22,860 nucleotides of DNA from JADIYM01 sp964641945 (GTDB lineage Bacteria; Acidobacteriota; Blastocatellia; UBA7656; JADIYM01). Within the stretch, counting starts at the first letter, position 1. Every line of letters begins with the position of its first letter. The stretch is from contig CAZXLQ010000045.1 in NCBI GenBank assembly GCA_964641945.1, positions 1-22,860 on the forward strand, written 5' to 3'. The notes below the pieces were generated by a model, which was not told the DNA's origin, made no database searches, and saw only the letters and a list, made by a program, of their open reading frames with translations. Shown here in pieces: positions 16,201 to 22,860 of the stretch. A program made the position numbers and the translations under genes.

Positions 16201-16971
16201 TGGCTAGACTTTGCCTTGCCGTCGGTGGCGTTGCTTTCGGGCGCGGCAGAGAAGATGGGGTACGAGAAACTGCACTCGATCCTCGGGCGGGTCGAGCGCG
16301 CGATGGCCGCCGAGAAGGCGAATGCGACCGAGGAGGGCGCCGAGCTTCCGAGACTCTTCTGCGAGCGGGTGCTCGTCGAGCATCACCAGCTCGCGAAGAT
16401 CCTGCCATCGACTTTCTCGCTCGAGCTGACGGACGAGGAACTGGCGAGCAAGAAGGAAGGCCTCATCGTCAAGTTCATCCTCAAGCAGATTCCGGAATGC
16501 GACGAACGTGTGATCAACAAGATCATCTTCGCCGGTCTCGGCGCATTCGACCGGTTCATGGAGATCCCGTCGGACGAGATCGCGCACGTGACGGGCATCA
16601 GCCAGAAGCTGGCCGAGTCGATCTACATGAAGTTCTACCAGTACCGCGACCTCTATTACGGCCACACGGAGCCGGACAAGATGGCGAAGTTCGTGTCGCT
16701 GTTCGAGATCAGCCTGAACGTGCTGAAGGAGATACACGGACAGCTGGAGCGCATCGGTTACGACGAGCGGGCGCGGAAAGAAGTGGATCCTAAGCTGAAG
16801 GCGCAGCTCGTTGTCGATCGTCAGCGGACGCTGTGGTCGCTGTTCGCGCTGCTTTGCATCAAGGGCGAGCACGACCTGATCGAACGCATTCAGCTGTCGG
16901 TGTACGAAGAGCGCCTCAGGCTGCTCGACGACTACTTCGCTCGCGTCGCCGATACCATCGCCGCAGCATAA
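13276..16971 (+). CDS. Large protein with helical repeats, PATAN/DUF4388-like domain and helix-hairpin-helix
   Basis: 1231 residues from ATG 13276, which has TGGAG upstream at good spacing. The open frame runs back to 12817 but that part is repeat sequence. No signal peptide or membrane helix is seen, so it is probably cytoplasmic. About 1-270 is mostly helical and unrecognised; about 270-560 looks like HEAT-type helical repeats (for example ILGHFNKWHAEPLLQTLF, LCLSMLESYGRDVYSLLV). About 570-690 resembles a PATAN/DUF4388 domain (GRIDVETKEGIAAEV, GDVFHSSVPRYFLTGDNAF). About 935-1015 resembles an Hpt four-helix bundle in which the phosphorylated histidine position is not histidine. About 1080-1120 has an HhH-like segment (GLGAFDRFMEIPSDEIAHV, TGISQKLAESIYMKF). 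PATAN domains occur in bacterial signalling and motility regulators; a scaffold or signalling role is inference. Confidence 0.85.
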   Translation: MEDGLKQALADFDLFLSGSRAPALIGHSLATVVGQDVRVVAGSVGRWVYSNPLAMRDRFSALLAARNKVFDVFFYRVVRFQRIHEFFPPFERALVRAVPQEDQARLAQLLEQYPWREIRPLGSFRDPQEFALEGRAESNVSTEEFNEDLYRNATHQILAADRRYEFDSPDQRDQIGKVQREVAEVFDDFVNLIRDPQSKREIKLANAADADAVYTKKSRFQIEIYLCQIADLSIALINDEYFEHGVRVFGLLSQLAAENKVKTGQLHRFQEKTALFNQQKLGEYASKKTGSFLLRDILGHFNKWHAEPLLQTLFASQDRRERKLCLSMLESYGRDVYSLLVETLSGCTTSTPWYITRNLAYLLGRIVTPDEALRTRAVELMAGHLYPGSARQLNQQVVQAIAFIGNEASNRVLMAKMTEFGPLFEKDRDSTDACHKLLTALISLETESGLEAALAFCEQHELLEKYRDIFNKVAFPPRLRSEVVTRVRKELKKLKMSFSLLGDSLTARELLGVIGHAGQPDVDQLIDEVLQRLPARSELAQAAQRARSIPAPATLMASDRTLHRLLTAKDLPNVFCHIYEAGASGRIDVETKEGIAAEVDVSKGDVFHSSVPRYFLTGDNAFEWILLIEGRDLQTLNFDTAPGVPTKRTTTMTTDALLREALFQRGQVEQILVGVLSPDAKYRRREVNEFFTRFSRLDEPNRYRAVWDALAGDADVRSIQLATRFNRYEVCKILFYFIRQNMVEVVDPTRADDQSGTLDDALTSIALSVKQIEAKPVQFNHYYAAAEACAYLRQHIGDEVVRTAARALRNFFLDAYSAHRVFVETHIDTCSMTLNLMARYLKTRADAERRELLDFIAFTFAESVDIPDVAPPTTERSALGTIESIAGTNDAFDSVDGLLGDEGFDEILEAFDQVLMNVAGNIATPEAAAAGLTASEEAMLLELFGNIANAYVLPFKDFVRELQSNHQRKRPTTSDWLDFALPSVALLSGAAEKMGYEKLHSILGRVERAMAAEKANATEEGAELPRLFCERVLVEHHQLAKILPSTFSLELTDEELASKKEGLIVKFILKQIPECDERVINKIIFAGLGAFDRFMEIPSDEIAHVTGISQKLAESIYMKFYQYRDLYYGHTEPDKMAKFVSLFEISLNVLKEIHGQLERIGYDERARKEVDPKLKAQLVVDRQRTLWSLFALLCIKGEHDLIERIQLSVYEERLRLLDDYFARVADTIAAA

Positions 16972-16972
16972 A

Positions 16973-17095
16973 GAGTAGACAGGATTGACAGGATTTCCAC
17001 AGGATTAACAGGATTCTCTTTGGTAAATGAGGGGCCGTCGGAACGCCATAGACGATCCTGTTAATCCTGAAAAATCCTGCCAATCCTGTCTACTC
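16973..17095. terminator. Long hairpin between convergent genes, AGGATTAACAGGATT family
   Basis: Arms 16973-17014 and 17055-17095 (41-42 bases) are nearly perfect reverse complements built from the word ACAGGATT repeated four times. The left arm starts right after the TAA of the large plus-strand gene and the right arm ends one base before the stop codon of the minus-strand acyl-CoA synthetase. The element thus fills the whole gap between converging genes, the place for a bidirectional terminator. No long U-run follows either arm. Confidence 0.72.
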
Positions 17096-18607
17096 TCAAA
17101 TCCCCTTCAGCATGCGGCGGAGGATCTTGCCGGAAGGCGACTTCGGGATGGCATCGATGAAGACCACGTCGTGCAGTTGCTTGTAATGCGCGACGTGCGC
17201 GGCGACGTGAGCCTTCAGTTCGTCCGCTGACGCTTCGCCCCTCAGGACCACGAACGCCTTCGGCAGTTCGCCTGCTTCATCGTCTGGAATGCCCACGACC
17301 GCGGCGTCGGCAACCGCCGGGTGATTGAGCAGCAGCGCTTCGAGCTCGGCCGGCGGCACCTGGAATCCCTTGTACTTGATGAGCTCCTTCACGCGGTCGA
17401 CGATGAAGAAGTGGCCGTCTTCGTCGCGGAATGCCACGTCGCCGGTGTGCAGCCACCCGTCCGCATCGAGTGTCGCCGCGGTGGCCTCCGGGTTGTTGAG
17501 GTACCCGCGCATCACCTGCGGCCCGCGAATCCAGATTTCGCCGTCACAGCCCGGTTCGGCATCGAGTCCCGTCTCCGTGTTCACCAGCCGGCACTCCGTT
17601 CCGGCGACCAGATGCCCCACGGAACCGTGTTTGTCGACGTCGTCGTCCATCGGCGAGATGTGAGTCGCCGGGCTCGTTTCGGTCATGCCGTAGCCCTGCT
17701 TGATCCGGACTCCCAGGCGTTCGGCGACTGCCTGGCAGAGTTCGCGGCCGAGCGGGGCCGCGCCCGAGAAGACCGTGTGAAGAGCCGACGTGTCGAAGCG
17801 ATCCACGACCGGGTGCTTTGCGAGCGCGAGCACGATCGGCGGCACGATGTGAGCGACCGTGACGCGATATTTCTCGACGTGCGAGAGGTACTGCTCGAGG
17901 TCGAAGCGTGGCATTGTGACGACTGTGCAGCCGCGGTAGACGCCGGTGTTCACGATGGCCACGAGGCCATAGATGTGAAACATCGGCAGCACGCCGAGCA
18001 GGACGTCGTCCGAGCTCGCCATCCCCGAATTCTCGAACTGGAGCAGGTTCGCAATGAGGTTCCTGTGCGTCAGCATCACGCCTTTGGGCATGCCGGTCGT
18101 CCCGCTCGAATAGGGCAGGGCTACGACGTCGTGCGGGTCGACGCCGACGGTATCGACCTCGTCGCCCTCGACTTCCTCGAAGGCAAGCACCTGTCGAATC
18201 CGGGTTCCGTCGGCGGCTTCGCGAGCGCGGTCGACGAGGTCGGCAGGGCACACGAGGATCGAGGCGCGCGAGTCGTGAAGCTGCTTGGCGATTTCCTCGG
18301 CCGTGTAGGCTGGATTGATCGTGGTGACCGTGCCGCCGAGCCACGCGGCGCCGTGGAAGGCGATCATGAACTCAGGGGTGTTGTAGCTGTAGAGCGCCAT
18401 CACGTCGCCGCGCCCGAATCCGTGGGCCGCGAGCCCGCCGGCGAAGCGGCGGATGCGGGTCTCGAGCTCGCCGAAGAGGATCGTGCGGCCCGATCCCGCG
18501 TCGATGAAGGCGGGTTTTTCTTCCCGGCCACGTGCACCGGTCAACACGAACTCGGTGAGCGAGACCGGGGGGATGTCGAGGCTCGGAATGGCACTTCTGT
18601 AGATCAT
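17096..18607 (-). CDS. Acyl-CoA synthetase, 4-coumarate:CoA ligase-like (AMP-binding family)
   Basis: 503 residues, normal for the ANL superfamily. Such enzymes activate a carboxylic acid with ATP to an acyl-adenylate and then form the CoA thioester. Visible motifs: P-loop YSSGTTGMPKGV (166-177), FHIYGL (210-215), QGYGMTETSPA (304-314), GEIWIRGPQVMRGY, GWLHTGDVAF, the hinge region VDRVKELIKYKGFQVPP and the catalytic C-terminal lysine in KSPSGKILRR near 495. The 4CL-type box II is GEIWIRG rather than GEICIRG. ATG 18625 is also in frame, but the codons after it contain GAGGA placed for ATG 18607, so I chose the latter. Substrate could be a medium- or long-chain fatty acid or an aromatic acid; no pathway neighbours help. 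Confidence 0.93.
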   Translation of the reverse strand: MIYRSAIPSLDIPPVSLTEFVLTGARGREEKPAFIDAGSGRTILFGELETRIRRFAGGLAAHGFGRGDVMALYSYNTPEFMIAFHGAAWLGGTVTTINPAYTAEEIAKQLHDSRASILVCPADLVDRAREAADGTRIRQVLAFEEVEGDEVDTVGVDPHDVVALPYSSGTTGMPKGVMLTHRNLIANLLQFENSGMASSDDVLLGVLPMFHIYGLVAIVNTGVYRGCTVVTMPRFDLEQYLSHVEKYRVTVAHIVPPIVLALAKHPVVDRFDTSALHTVFSGAAPLGRELCQAVAERLGVRIKQGYGMTETSPATHISPMDDDVDKHGSVGHLVAGTECRLVNTETGLDAEPGCDGEIWIRGPQVMRGYLNNPEATAATLDADGWLHTGDVAFRDEDGHFFIVDRVKELIKYKGFQVPPAELEALLLNHPAVADAAVVGIPDDEAGELPKAFVVLRGEASADELKAHVAAHVAHYKQLHDVVFIDAIPKSPSGKILRRMLKGI

Positions 18608-18757
18608 TGAAGGTTCCTCACACATTCGGCGGCTTCATGCAAGCCGAACTACGGAGCGATGGCCCGCGACGGATTCCTTCCGCACTCGACACGAGCGACC
18701 AGAGGAGTACGATTGACTCACCAACGCTGAACTCCACCTTCGGGAAAGGAGATCGCC
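18608..18757. promoter_or_regulatory. Divergent intergenic region with a short palindrome
   Basis: Between the divergent acyl-CoA synthetase and DUF11 genes. CGGCTT (18630-18635) and AAGCCG (18641-18646) form a 6-bp palindrome around CATGC that could be an operator. The AAGGAGATCGCC just before 18758 is a near-ideal ribosome site for the plus-strand gene. TTGACT at 18713 could be a -35 box but no good -10 follows at the right distance. Confidence 0.3.
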
Positions 18758-20245
18758 ATGAAACAGAAGCCCCTGCGACGGTCCGCCCTGATGGCTGCCG
18801 GCCTCGTCGCCGTGTCCCTGTTCACTCCGATCGTGACACCGGCACAGTCCGGACACGACCTCCAGATCAATATTGTGGCCAGTCAGACCACCGTTGTTCC
18901 CGGGACGGACGTCACTTTCACGATGACGATCAAGAACAACGGGCCGCTGCCGTCCGTGGCCGGAAACGTAAAGACCGGTGCTCCGGCGGGAACCCAGTTC
19001 GTTTCTGTAGATCCTTCGGTCGGGACCGTCGACGAGGCACCGCCGCCTGGTGGAACGGGCGACGTCATCGTTTCGCTCGGGGGCCTCTCGGTCAACCAGA
19101 CCGAGACCGTGACGCTTGTGCTGACACTGGTCGCGTCGCCGGGTTCCTCCGTTACCGTGGAGTCCGAAGTGCAGGGATTCCTGGTCATGGGCGATCCCAA
19201 CCAGTCGAACAACAAATCGGAGGTGCATATCCAGGTTGTAGCGCCAACGATGGCCGACCTGGCGTTTGCCGCGACCGGCGAAGATCCAACCGCGGGCTCG
19301 GGCTCGCTGTTCACCTACACGATGACGGTGACGAATCCGGTGACAAAGGCGTATTCGACTCGCGATACGGCCACGGGCGTTGGCGTCGTCGCCCATACGC
19401 CGTCGGGCGCGGTGTTCGCGGCCGTCTCGACGAGCCAGGGTTCGACGATGGCCCCACCGGTCGGCCAGGCGGGAATCGTAGTCTGCAACGTGGGGGCGCT
19501 CGAGGAGGGCGCAACCGCGACGGTGAGCCTCACGGTCAACATTGTCGCGAGTCCGGGCTCGACATTGAACTTCTTCGGTCAGACGTCATCTGACTCCATC
19601 GATCCAAACACGGAAAACAACTTCGCGGAGGTTGTTACTCCGGTCGTGGACAGCGGAGCGGCGATGCTCGAGTGGGAACCCCCCGTGCCTCCGACCGAGG
19701 CGCAACCGCTGCCGCCACCGCAGCGGCTCGAGGTGACACAGCCCGCATCGTCTCGGGCTTCTGGCATCCAGGATCCGCACGCGACGCTGCAGGGTTACAA
19801 CGTCTATCGGGCGAACACTCCCGGCGTGACGCCTTCGCCGGGAACGTTCTTCATGTCGGTGCCGCCCGACCAGACGAACGCGGCGGCGCCGGTTGCTCCG
19901 GGCGGATCGTTCTTCACGGTGACGGCAATGTACGACACCGGCGAGAGCGCGCCGTCGAACGAAGGCAGCGCCGACGTCCCCGCGGCGACACTGACGAAGG
20001 TGAAGGTCAAGTCGGCGAAGATCCAGGCCACCGGAAACGGGTTCAGCGAAGCGGTCACGGTTTTCGTCGACGGTATCCCGTTCGTGTCGGCAGCGGTCGT
20101 GAAGAAGCAGGGCACGAAGGTGATCCAGAAAGGAAACCTGCTTACGGGACAGTCGATCGGCGCATACCTGGCGGCGAATCCATCGGTGCTGATCAGTTTC
20201 CGGAACAGCAACGGCGGGGTGGTGACTTACAGGCATCCGCAGTAG
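18758..20245 (+). CDS. Secreted protein with two DUF11-type domains
   Basis: 495 residues. AAGGAG lies at ideal distance before ATG 18758. Signal peptide: KQKPLRRSALMAAGLVAVSL then cleavage near TPAQS. Two DUF11-like beta-sandwich domains follow at about 30-160 and 168-290, each with the family pattern DLxxxxxxxxxxVxxGxxxTFTMTIKNNG / LFTYTMTVTNP, and ending with DPNQSNNKSEV and DPNTENNFAEV. A proline-rich linker (PPVPPTEAQPLPPPQ) leads to a fibronectin-III-like segment (about 345-410, GYNVYRAN) and a C-terminal beta domain (about 410-495). Such proteins are cell-surface or secreted structural or adhesive factors in many bacteria. No catalytic residues are evident. Stands divergent from the acyl-CoA synthetase gene; a hairpin repeat follows its stop codon. 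Confidence 0.88.
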   Translation: MKQKPLRRSALMAAGLVAVSLFTPIVTPAQSGHDLQINIVASQTTVVPGTDVTFTMTIKNNGPLPSVAGNVKTGAPAGTQFVSVDPSVGTVDEAPPPGGTGDVIVSLGGLSVNQTETVTLVLTLVASPGSSVTVESEVQGFLVMGDPNQSNNKSEVHIQVVAPTMADLAFAATGEDPTAGSGSLFTYTMTVTNPVTKAYSTRDTATGVGVVAHTPSGAVFAAVSTSQGSTMAPPVGQAGIVVCNVGALEEGATATVSLTVNIVASPGSTLNFFGQTSSDSIDPNTENNFAEVVTPVVDSGAAMLEWEPPVPPTEAQPLPPPQRLEVTQPASSRASGIQDPHATLQGYNVYRANTPGVTPSPGTFFMSVPPDQTNAAAPVAPGGSFFTVTAMYDTGESAPSNEGSADVPAATLTKVKVKSAKIQATGNGFSEAVTVFVDGIPFVSAAVVKKQGTKVIQKGNLLTGQSIGAYLAANPSVLISFRNSNGGVVTYRHPQ

Positions 20246-20254
20246 GACTTCTCA

Positions 20255-20350
20255 CTTTGCGCCTCTGCGGGACCTTTGCGCCTCTGCGAGAAACCTGGAC
20301 TTACGATCGAGCTTCTCGCAAAGGCGCAAAGGTCCCGCAAAGGCGCAGAG
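20255..20350. repeat. Hairpin repeat of the TTTGCGCCTTTGCG family, copy B
   Basis: Arms 20255-20292 and 20313-20350 (38 bases each) are complementary at about 35 positions, the rest being mostly G-U in RNA. It begins 9 bases after the DUF11 gene stop and ends 68 bases before the serine hydrolase start, so it may separate the two transcripts. Same family as 5761-5862 and 22028-22140. Confidence 0.8.
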
Positions 20351-20418
20351 ACGAAAACGCGCAAACTCGACGCAATGCTGTAAATTCCACCGGACAATCT
20401 GTCCTGGAGGAATCTCTC

Positions 20419-22026
20419 ATGCGCCGGTTCGCCCGCAACTTCGTTACGTTCGTTGCCCTGTCGCTCGTCACGACGACTTCCGCGTTCGCGAGCGCGCGCC
20501 CGATTCAGGCCACGCCCCTCGCCGACATCGACGCCTTCGTCGAGAGTGTCCGCAAGACCTTCAACGTCCCCGGCATTGCTGTCGCCGTCGTGAAGGACGG
20601 CAAGGTCGTCCACGCGAAGGGTTACGGCGTGCGCAAGCTTGGCGAGGCGACCCCTGTCGACGAAAAGACCCTCTTCGGGATTGCCTCCAACACCAAGGCC
20701 TTCACTTGCGCCGCCATCGCAATGCTCGTCGAGGAGGGCAAGCTCGCCTGGGACGACCCGGTCATCAAGCACGTCCCGGGCTTTCTGATGTACGACGCGT
20801 ACGTGACGCGCGAGATGACGGTCCGCGACCTCGTGACGCACCGGGCTGGCCTGCCGCTCGGCGCCGGCGACCTCCTGTACTTCCCCGAGACCGACTACAC
20901 CCGCGCCGAGATCGCGCACCGTATCCGGTTCCTCAAGCCGTCAACGAGTTTCCGCAGCGCCTATAACTACGACAACATCCTGTATCTCGTCGCCGGCCAG
21001 GTGATCGAGTCGGTTACCGGCAAGTCGTGGGACGACGTCATTCGCGAACGCATCTTCGTACCCGTCGGGATGACCGCGAGCTCGACGACCTACAAGGCGT
21101 TGCTCTCCGGCAACGTCGCCACGCCGCACGCGCCGTTGGACGGCGTGATCCGCCCGATTGCGCCGATGAACTTCGACAACAACGCGCCTGCGGGCTCGAT
21201 CAACTCGAACGTCGAGGAACTGGCGCGATGGGCGATCGTCCAACTCGACGGCGGATCACTGGAGAGCCTGAAACCCGGGTCGAAGGAGCGACTCTTCAGC
21301 GCCGCGTCCGGTAAGCAGATGTGGTCGGCTCAGACGATCCTCACGGTAAACGATCCGCCTCCGGGGCTCGAGGCGTTGAAGACGAATTTCGCCGCGTACG
21401 GGCTCGGATGGGGACTGAGCGAATTCCGAGGCTACAAGGTCGCCGCGCACACGGGCGGGCTTCCCGGGTACGTCTCACAGGTGCGGCTGGTGCCTGACCT
21501 CAAGCTTGGCGTGATCGTGCTGACCAATCAGGAAGTCGGCGTGGCGTTCTCGGCCATCACGTCGCACGTGATCGACGCGTACATCGGGGGAGGGAAGACC
21601 GACTGGCTCGCCGGGTACCAGGCTCTGCTCGCGAAGCGAACCGGCGACGCCGACGGGGTCGTGAAGAAGGCCGCCGCGGAGCGGGCGAAGGACACGCGTC
21701 CGTCGCTAGCGCTCGAGAAATATGCGGGAACGTACCGCGACGCCTGGCGCGACGACGTGACGGTGACGGTCGAAGGCGGGAAACTCGTGATGAAGTTCGC
21801 GAGGTCGAAACAGCTGGTGGCGGATCTCGAGCACTGGCACTACGACACGTTCGTGGCGCGATGGAGGGACCGGTCGCTGAACGCGGATGCGTACGTGACT
21901 TTCCAGTTGAAACACGACGGGACGATCGAGCAGGTGAAGATGGTGGCGGTCTCGCCGGCGACAGATTTCAGTTACGACTTCCACGATCTGCTGCTGGTGC
22001 CGGTGGTGGAGAAGAAGGCGAAGTAG
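20419..22026 (+). CDS. Secreted serine hydrolase, beta-lactamase/class C fold, with DUF3471-like tail
   Basis: 535 residues. GGAGGA precedes ATG 20419; the frame is open further up only as overlap with the DUF11 gene. Signal peptide: RRFARNFVTFVALSLVTTTS, cleavage after AFASA. The catalytic domain has the serine beta-lactamase-like triad: SNTK at 90-93 (nucleophile Ser90, Lys93), YDN at 184-186 and HTGG at 344-347 in place of KTG. The C-terminal part (about 430-535, YAGTYRDAWRDDVTVTVEGG) matches the DUF3471-type beta domain often found after this fold. The family covers esterases, D-aminopeptidases, carboxypeptidases and beta-lactamase-like proteins; the substrate is unknown and true beta-lactamase activity should not be assumed. 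Confidence 0.92.
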   Translation: MRRFARNFVTFVALSLVTTTSAFASARPIQATPLADIDAFVESVRKTFNVPGIAVAVVKDGKVVHAKGYGVRKLGEATPVDEKTLFGIASNTKAFTCAAIAMLVEEGKLAWDDPVIKHVPGFLMYDAYVTREMTVRDLVTHRAGLPLGAGDLLYFPETDYTRAEIAHRIRFLKPSTSFRSAYNYDNILYLVAGQVIESVTGKSWDDVIRERIFVPVGMTASSTTYKALLSGNVATPHAPLDGVIRPIAPMNFDNNAPAGSINSNVEELARWAIVQLDGGSLESLKPGSKERLFSAASGKQMWSAQTILTVNDPPPGLEALKTNFAAYGLGWGLSEFRGYKVAAHTGGLPGYVSQVRLVPDLKLGVIVLTNQEVGVAFSAITSHVIDAYIGGGKTDWLAGYQALLAKRTGDADGVVKKAAAERAKDTRPSLALEKYAGTYRDAWRDDVTVTVEGGKLVMKFARSKQLVADLEHWHYDTFVARWRDRSLNADAYVTFQLKHDGTIEQVKMVAVSPATDFSYDFHDLLLVPVVEKKAK

Positions 22027-22027
22027 T

Positions 22028-22140
22028 CTTTCTGACTTTGCGCCTTTGCGAGTCCTCTGCGTCTCTGCGGGAAACTCTGTCGTGCGGCCGCGTTTCCCGC
22101 AAAGGCGCCAAGGACTCGCAAAGGCGCAGAGTCAGGAAGG
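22028..22140. terminator. Hairpin repeat of the TTTGCGCCTTTGCG family, copy C, between convergent genes
   Basis: Arms 22028-22075 and 22092-22140 are near reverse complements. The element starts immediately after the TAG of the serine hydrolase gene and its right arm covers the stop codon (22132-22134) and last codons of the converging SRPBCC gene. The placement suits a bidirectional terminator and means the repeat also supplies the stop codon of that gene. Confidence 0.7.
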
Positions 22141-22620
22141 ACTGGGTTCGAGGTACACCTTCCACTCCTCTTCCGACTCGGCCACCCGCTTCAGGATCGC
22201 GTTCCTCTCGACCAGGAACCTCGTAAGGTGCGGCAGTATCGCGCGCGCGCTCACGATTCGCCCGATCCACCCAATCGGCGCCTCGAACAGCAGCTCGTCC
22301 CGCATCCTCGTGACCTCACCCATCGCCTCGAAGAAATGATCGTGTTCGAAGACCGCGAACGGACCCCGCACCATCCGGTCCTGAAAATACCCCGGCCGCT
22401 CCATCGCCGTGATCAGGCTCGTCATCCGCCACCCAATCCCGAAGTGCCGCGCCCGCCACGTGACTTCCTCACCGAGCTCTATCAATCCCGTCGTCACGCC
22501 CGCAACCGCCCGCTCCCCCGACGCCGTGGCCGTCGCGACGTGAAGGTCGATGCTCCGCCCGAGATCGAAGCACCGCTCGATCGGTGCGCGAATCTGGGTC
22601 GTGAGGTGAATCGCCGGCAT
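22132..22620 (-). CDS. SRPBCC-fold protein (polyketide cyclase/coenzyme Q-binding-like)
   Basis: 162 residues from ATG 22620. The START/SRPBCC pattern is visible: N-terminal strand IHLTTQIRAPIERCFDLGRS with the helix-grip start IRAPIERCFDL, then GLIELGEEVTWRARHFGIGW, FQDRMVRGPFAVFEHDHFF, and the long C-terminal helix LTRFLVERNAILKRVAES. The fold encloses a hydrophobic pocket for lipid or aromatic ligands; no ligand can be named. The open frame reaches 22743, but the upstream residues are arginine-rich shadow of the next gene. The ribosome site (AAAAGA) is weak. Lies 49 bp after the membrane-protein gene on the same strand; probably cotranscribed. Confidence 0.83.
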   Translation of the reverse strand: MPAIHLTTQIRAPIERCFDLGRSIDLHVATATASGERAVAGVTTGLIELGEEVTWRARHFGIGWRMTSLITAMERPGYFQDRMVRGPFAVFEHDHFFEAMGEVTRMRDELLFEAPIGWIGRIVSARAILPHLTRFLVERNAILKRVAESEEEWKVYLEPSPS

Positions 22621-22669
22621 CGATCTTTTTCGCGGCCGGCGGTGCGGCCGACCCGTCCTGGAGACATTC

Positions 22670-22860
22670 CTACCGCTTCGACGCGATGACACGAAGCACA
22701 ATGGGCCCCACGAGCATCGCGAGGAACGACAGCAGCCACACATAGAACCCGACGTGAAGGAAGCTCACCGTGGCGCTGCGCACCCTGCCTTCATCCATCG
22801 GTATTCGTTGTCCGACGATCATGAATGAGGACACTGCGATGGTCAGTGCGAATAAGGCGA
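22670..22860 (-). CDS. C-terminal end of a membrane protein, truncated by the window edge
   Basis: 63 codons in an open frame that runs off the right end; the stop codon is at 22670-22672. The readable part has two hydrophobic helices (FALTIAVSSFMIVG and HVGFYVWLLSFLAMLVGPI) joined by a polar loop with QRIPMDEGRV, and ends in a basic tail (RVIASKR), suggesting an inner-membrane protein. No family recognised. It precedes the SRPBCC gene on the same strand. Confidence 0.6.
   Translation of the reverse strand, partial: ALFALTIAVSSFMIVGQRIPMDEGRVRSATVSFLHVGFYVWLLSFLAMLVGPIVLRVIASKR

Noticed and set aside
17321..18610. Long plus-strand open frame of 429 codons
   Set aside because: Antisense to the acyl-CoA synthetase, whose motifs are complete; the frame has histidine- and arginine-rich low-information sequence.
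19672..20418. Upstream extension of the serine hydrolase frame
   Set aside because: Overlaps the DUF11 gene in another frame and crosses a hairpin repeat; the signal peptide and GGAGGA place the start at 20419.
20419..22026. Antibiotic-resistance beta-lactamase
   Set aside because: The SxxK/YxN/HTG pattern plus the DUF3471-like tail fits the broad serine-hydrolase group; resistance cannot be claimed from the fold.

Overview
This is a high-GC bacterial chromosomal window with no rRNA, tRNA, CRISPR array or transposase that I can see. The gene content fits an environmental heterotroph: an OppABC-type uptake operon, a secreted M36 metalloprotease with WDGNGTD-type C-terminal repeats, DUF11 and beta-lactamase-fold secreted proteins, and a PATAN/DUF4388-like protein. 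Intergenic regions are full of hairpins built from short tandem words (TTTGCGCCTTTGCG, AGGATTAACAGGATT, GGAGTCAC) and REP-like palindromes (CCGCGAGCGGTAG). Together this suggests Acidobacteriota (perhaps the Thermoanaerobaculia/Vicinamibacteria side). That placement is inference from style and gene content only.

Layout. 1-545: two near-identical REP-like units about 250 bp apart, each with a roughly 31-bp inverted repeat. 546-5606 (minus): one operon read oppA, oppB, oppC, moeA, with tight spacing and an ATGA overlap between oppB and oppC; no ATPase genes are in view. 5876-6250 (minus): a small four-helix membrane protein. 6384-9302: a partition-like cassette, made of a MerR-headed ParA and a ParB (both minus) facing a plus-strand protein that looks like a ParB DNA-binding module without the ParB CTPase domain; it overlaps parB tail to tail by 89 bp. 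9303-9630: a regulatory gap with a parS-like palindrome and a cloverleaf-like set of nested hairpins. 9631-12684 (minus): secreted fungalysin-type M36 metalloprotease. 12685-13275: repeat-rich divergent intergenic region with a partly duplicated segment. 13276-16971 (plus): a 1231-residue protein with helical repeats, a PATAN/DUF4388-like domain, a possible degenerate Hpt bundle and a helix-hairpin-helix segment. 17096-18607 (minus): 4-coumarate-CoA-ligase-like acyl-CoA synthetase. 18758-20245 and 20419-22026 (plus): a secreted DUF11 protein and a secreted serine hydrolase. 22132-22620 and 22670-right edge (minus): an SRPBCC-fold protein behind a truncated membrane-protein gene.

The most unusual parts are the partition-like cassette with its candidate control sites (6384-9602), the large PATAN/HhH protein, and the dense collection of hairpin repeats. 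Several of these fill the gap between two genes almost exactly, and in two places they sit between converging genes, as bidirectional terminators would.
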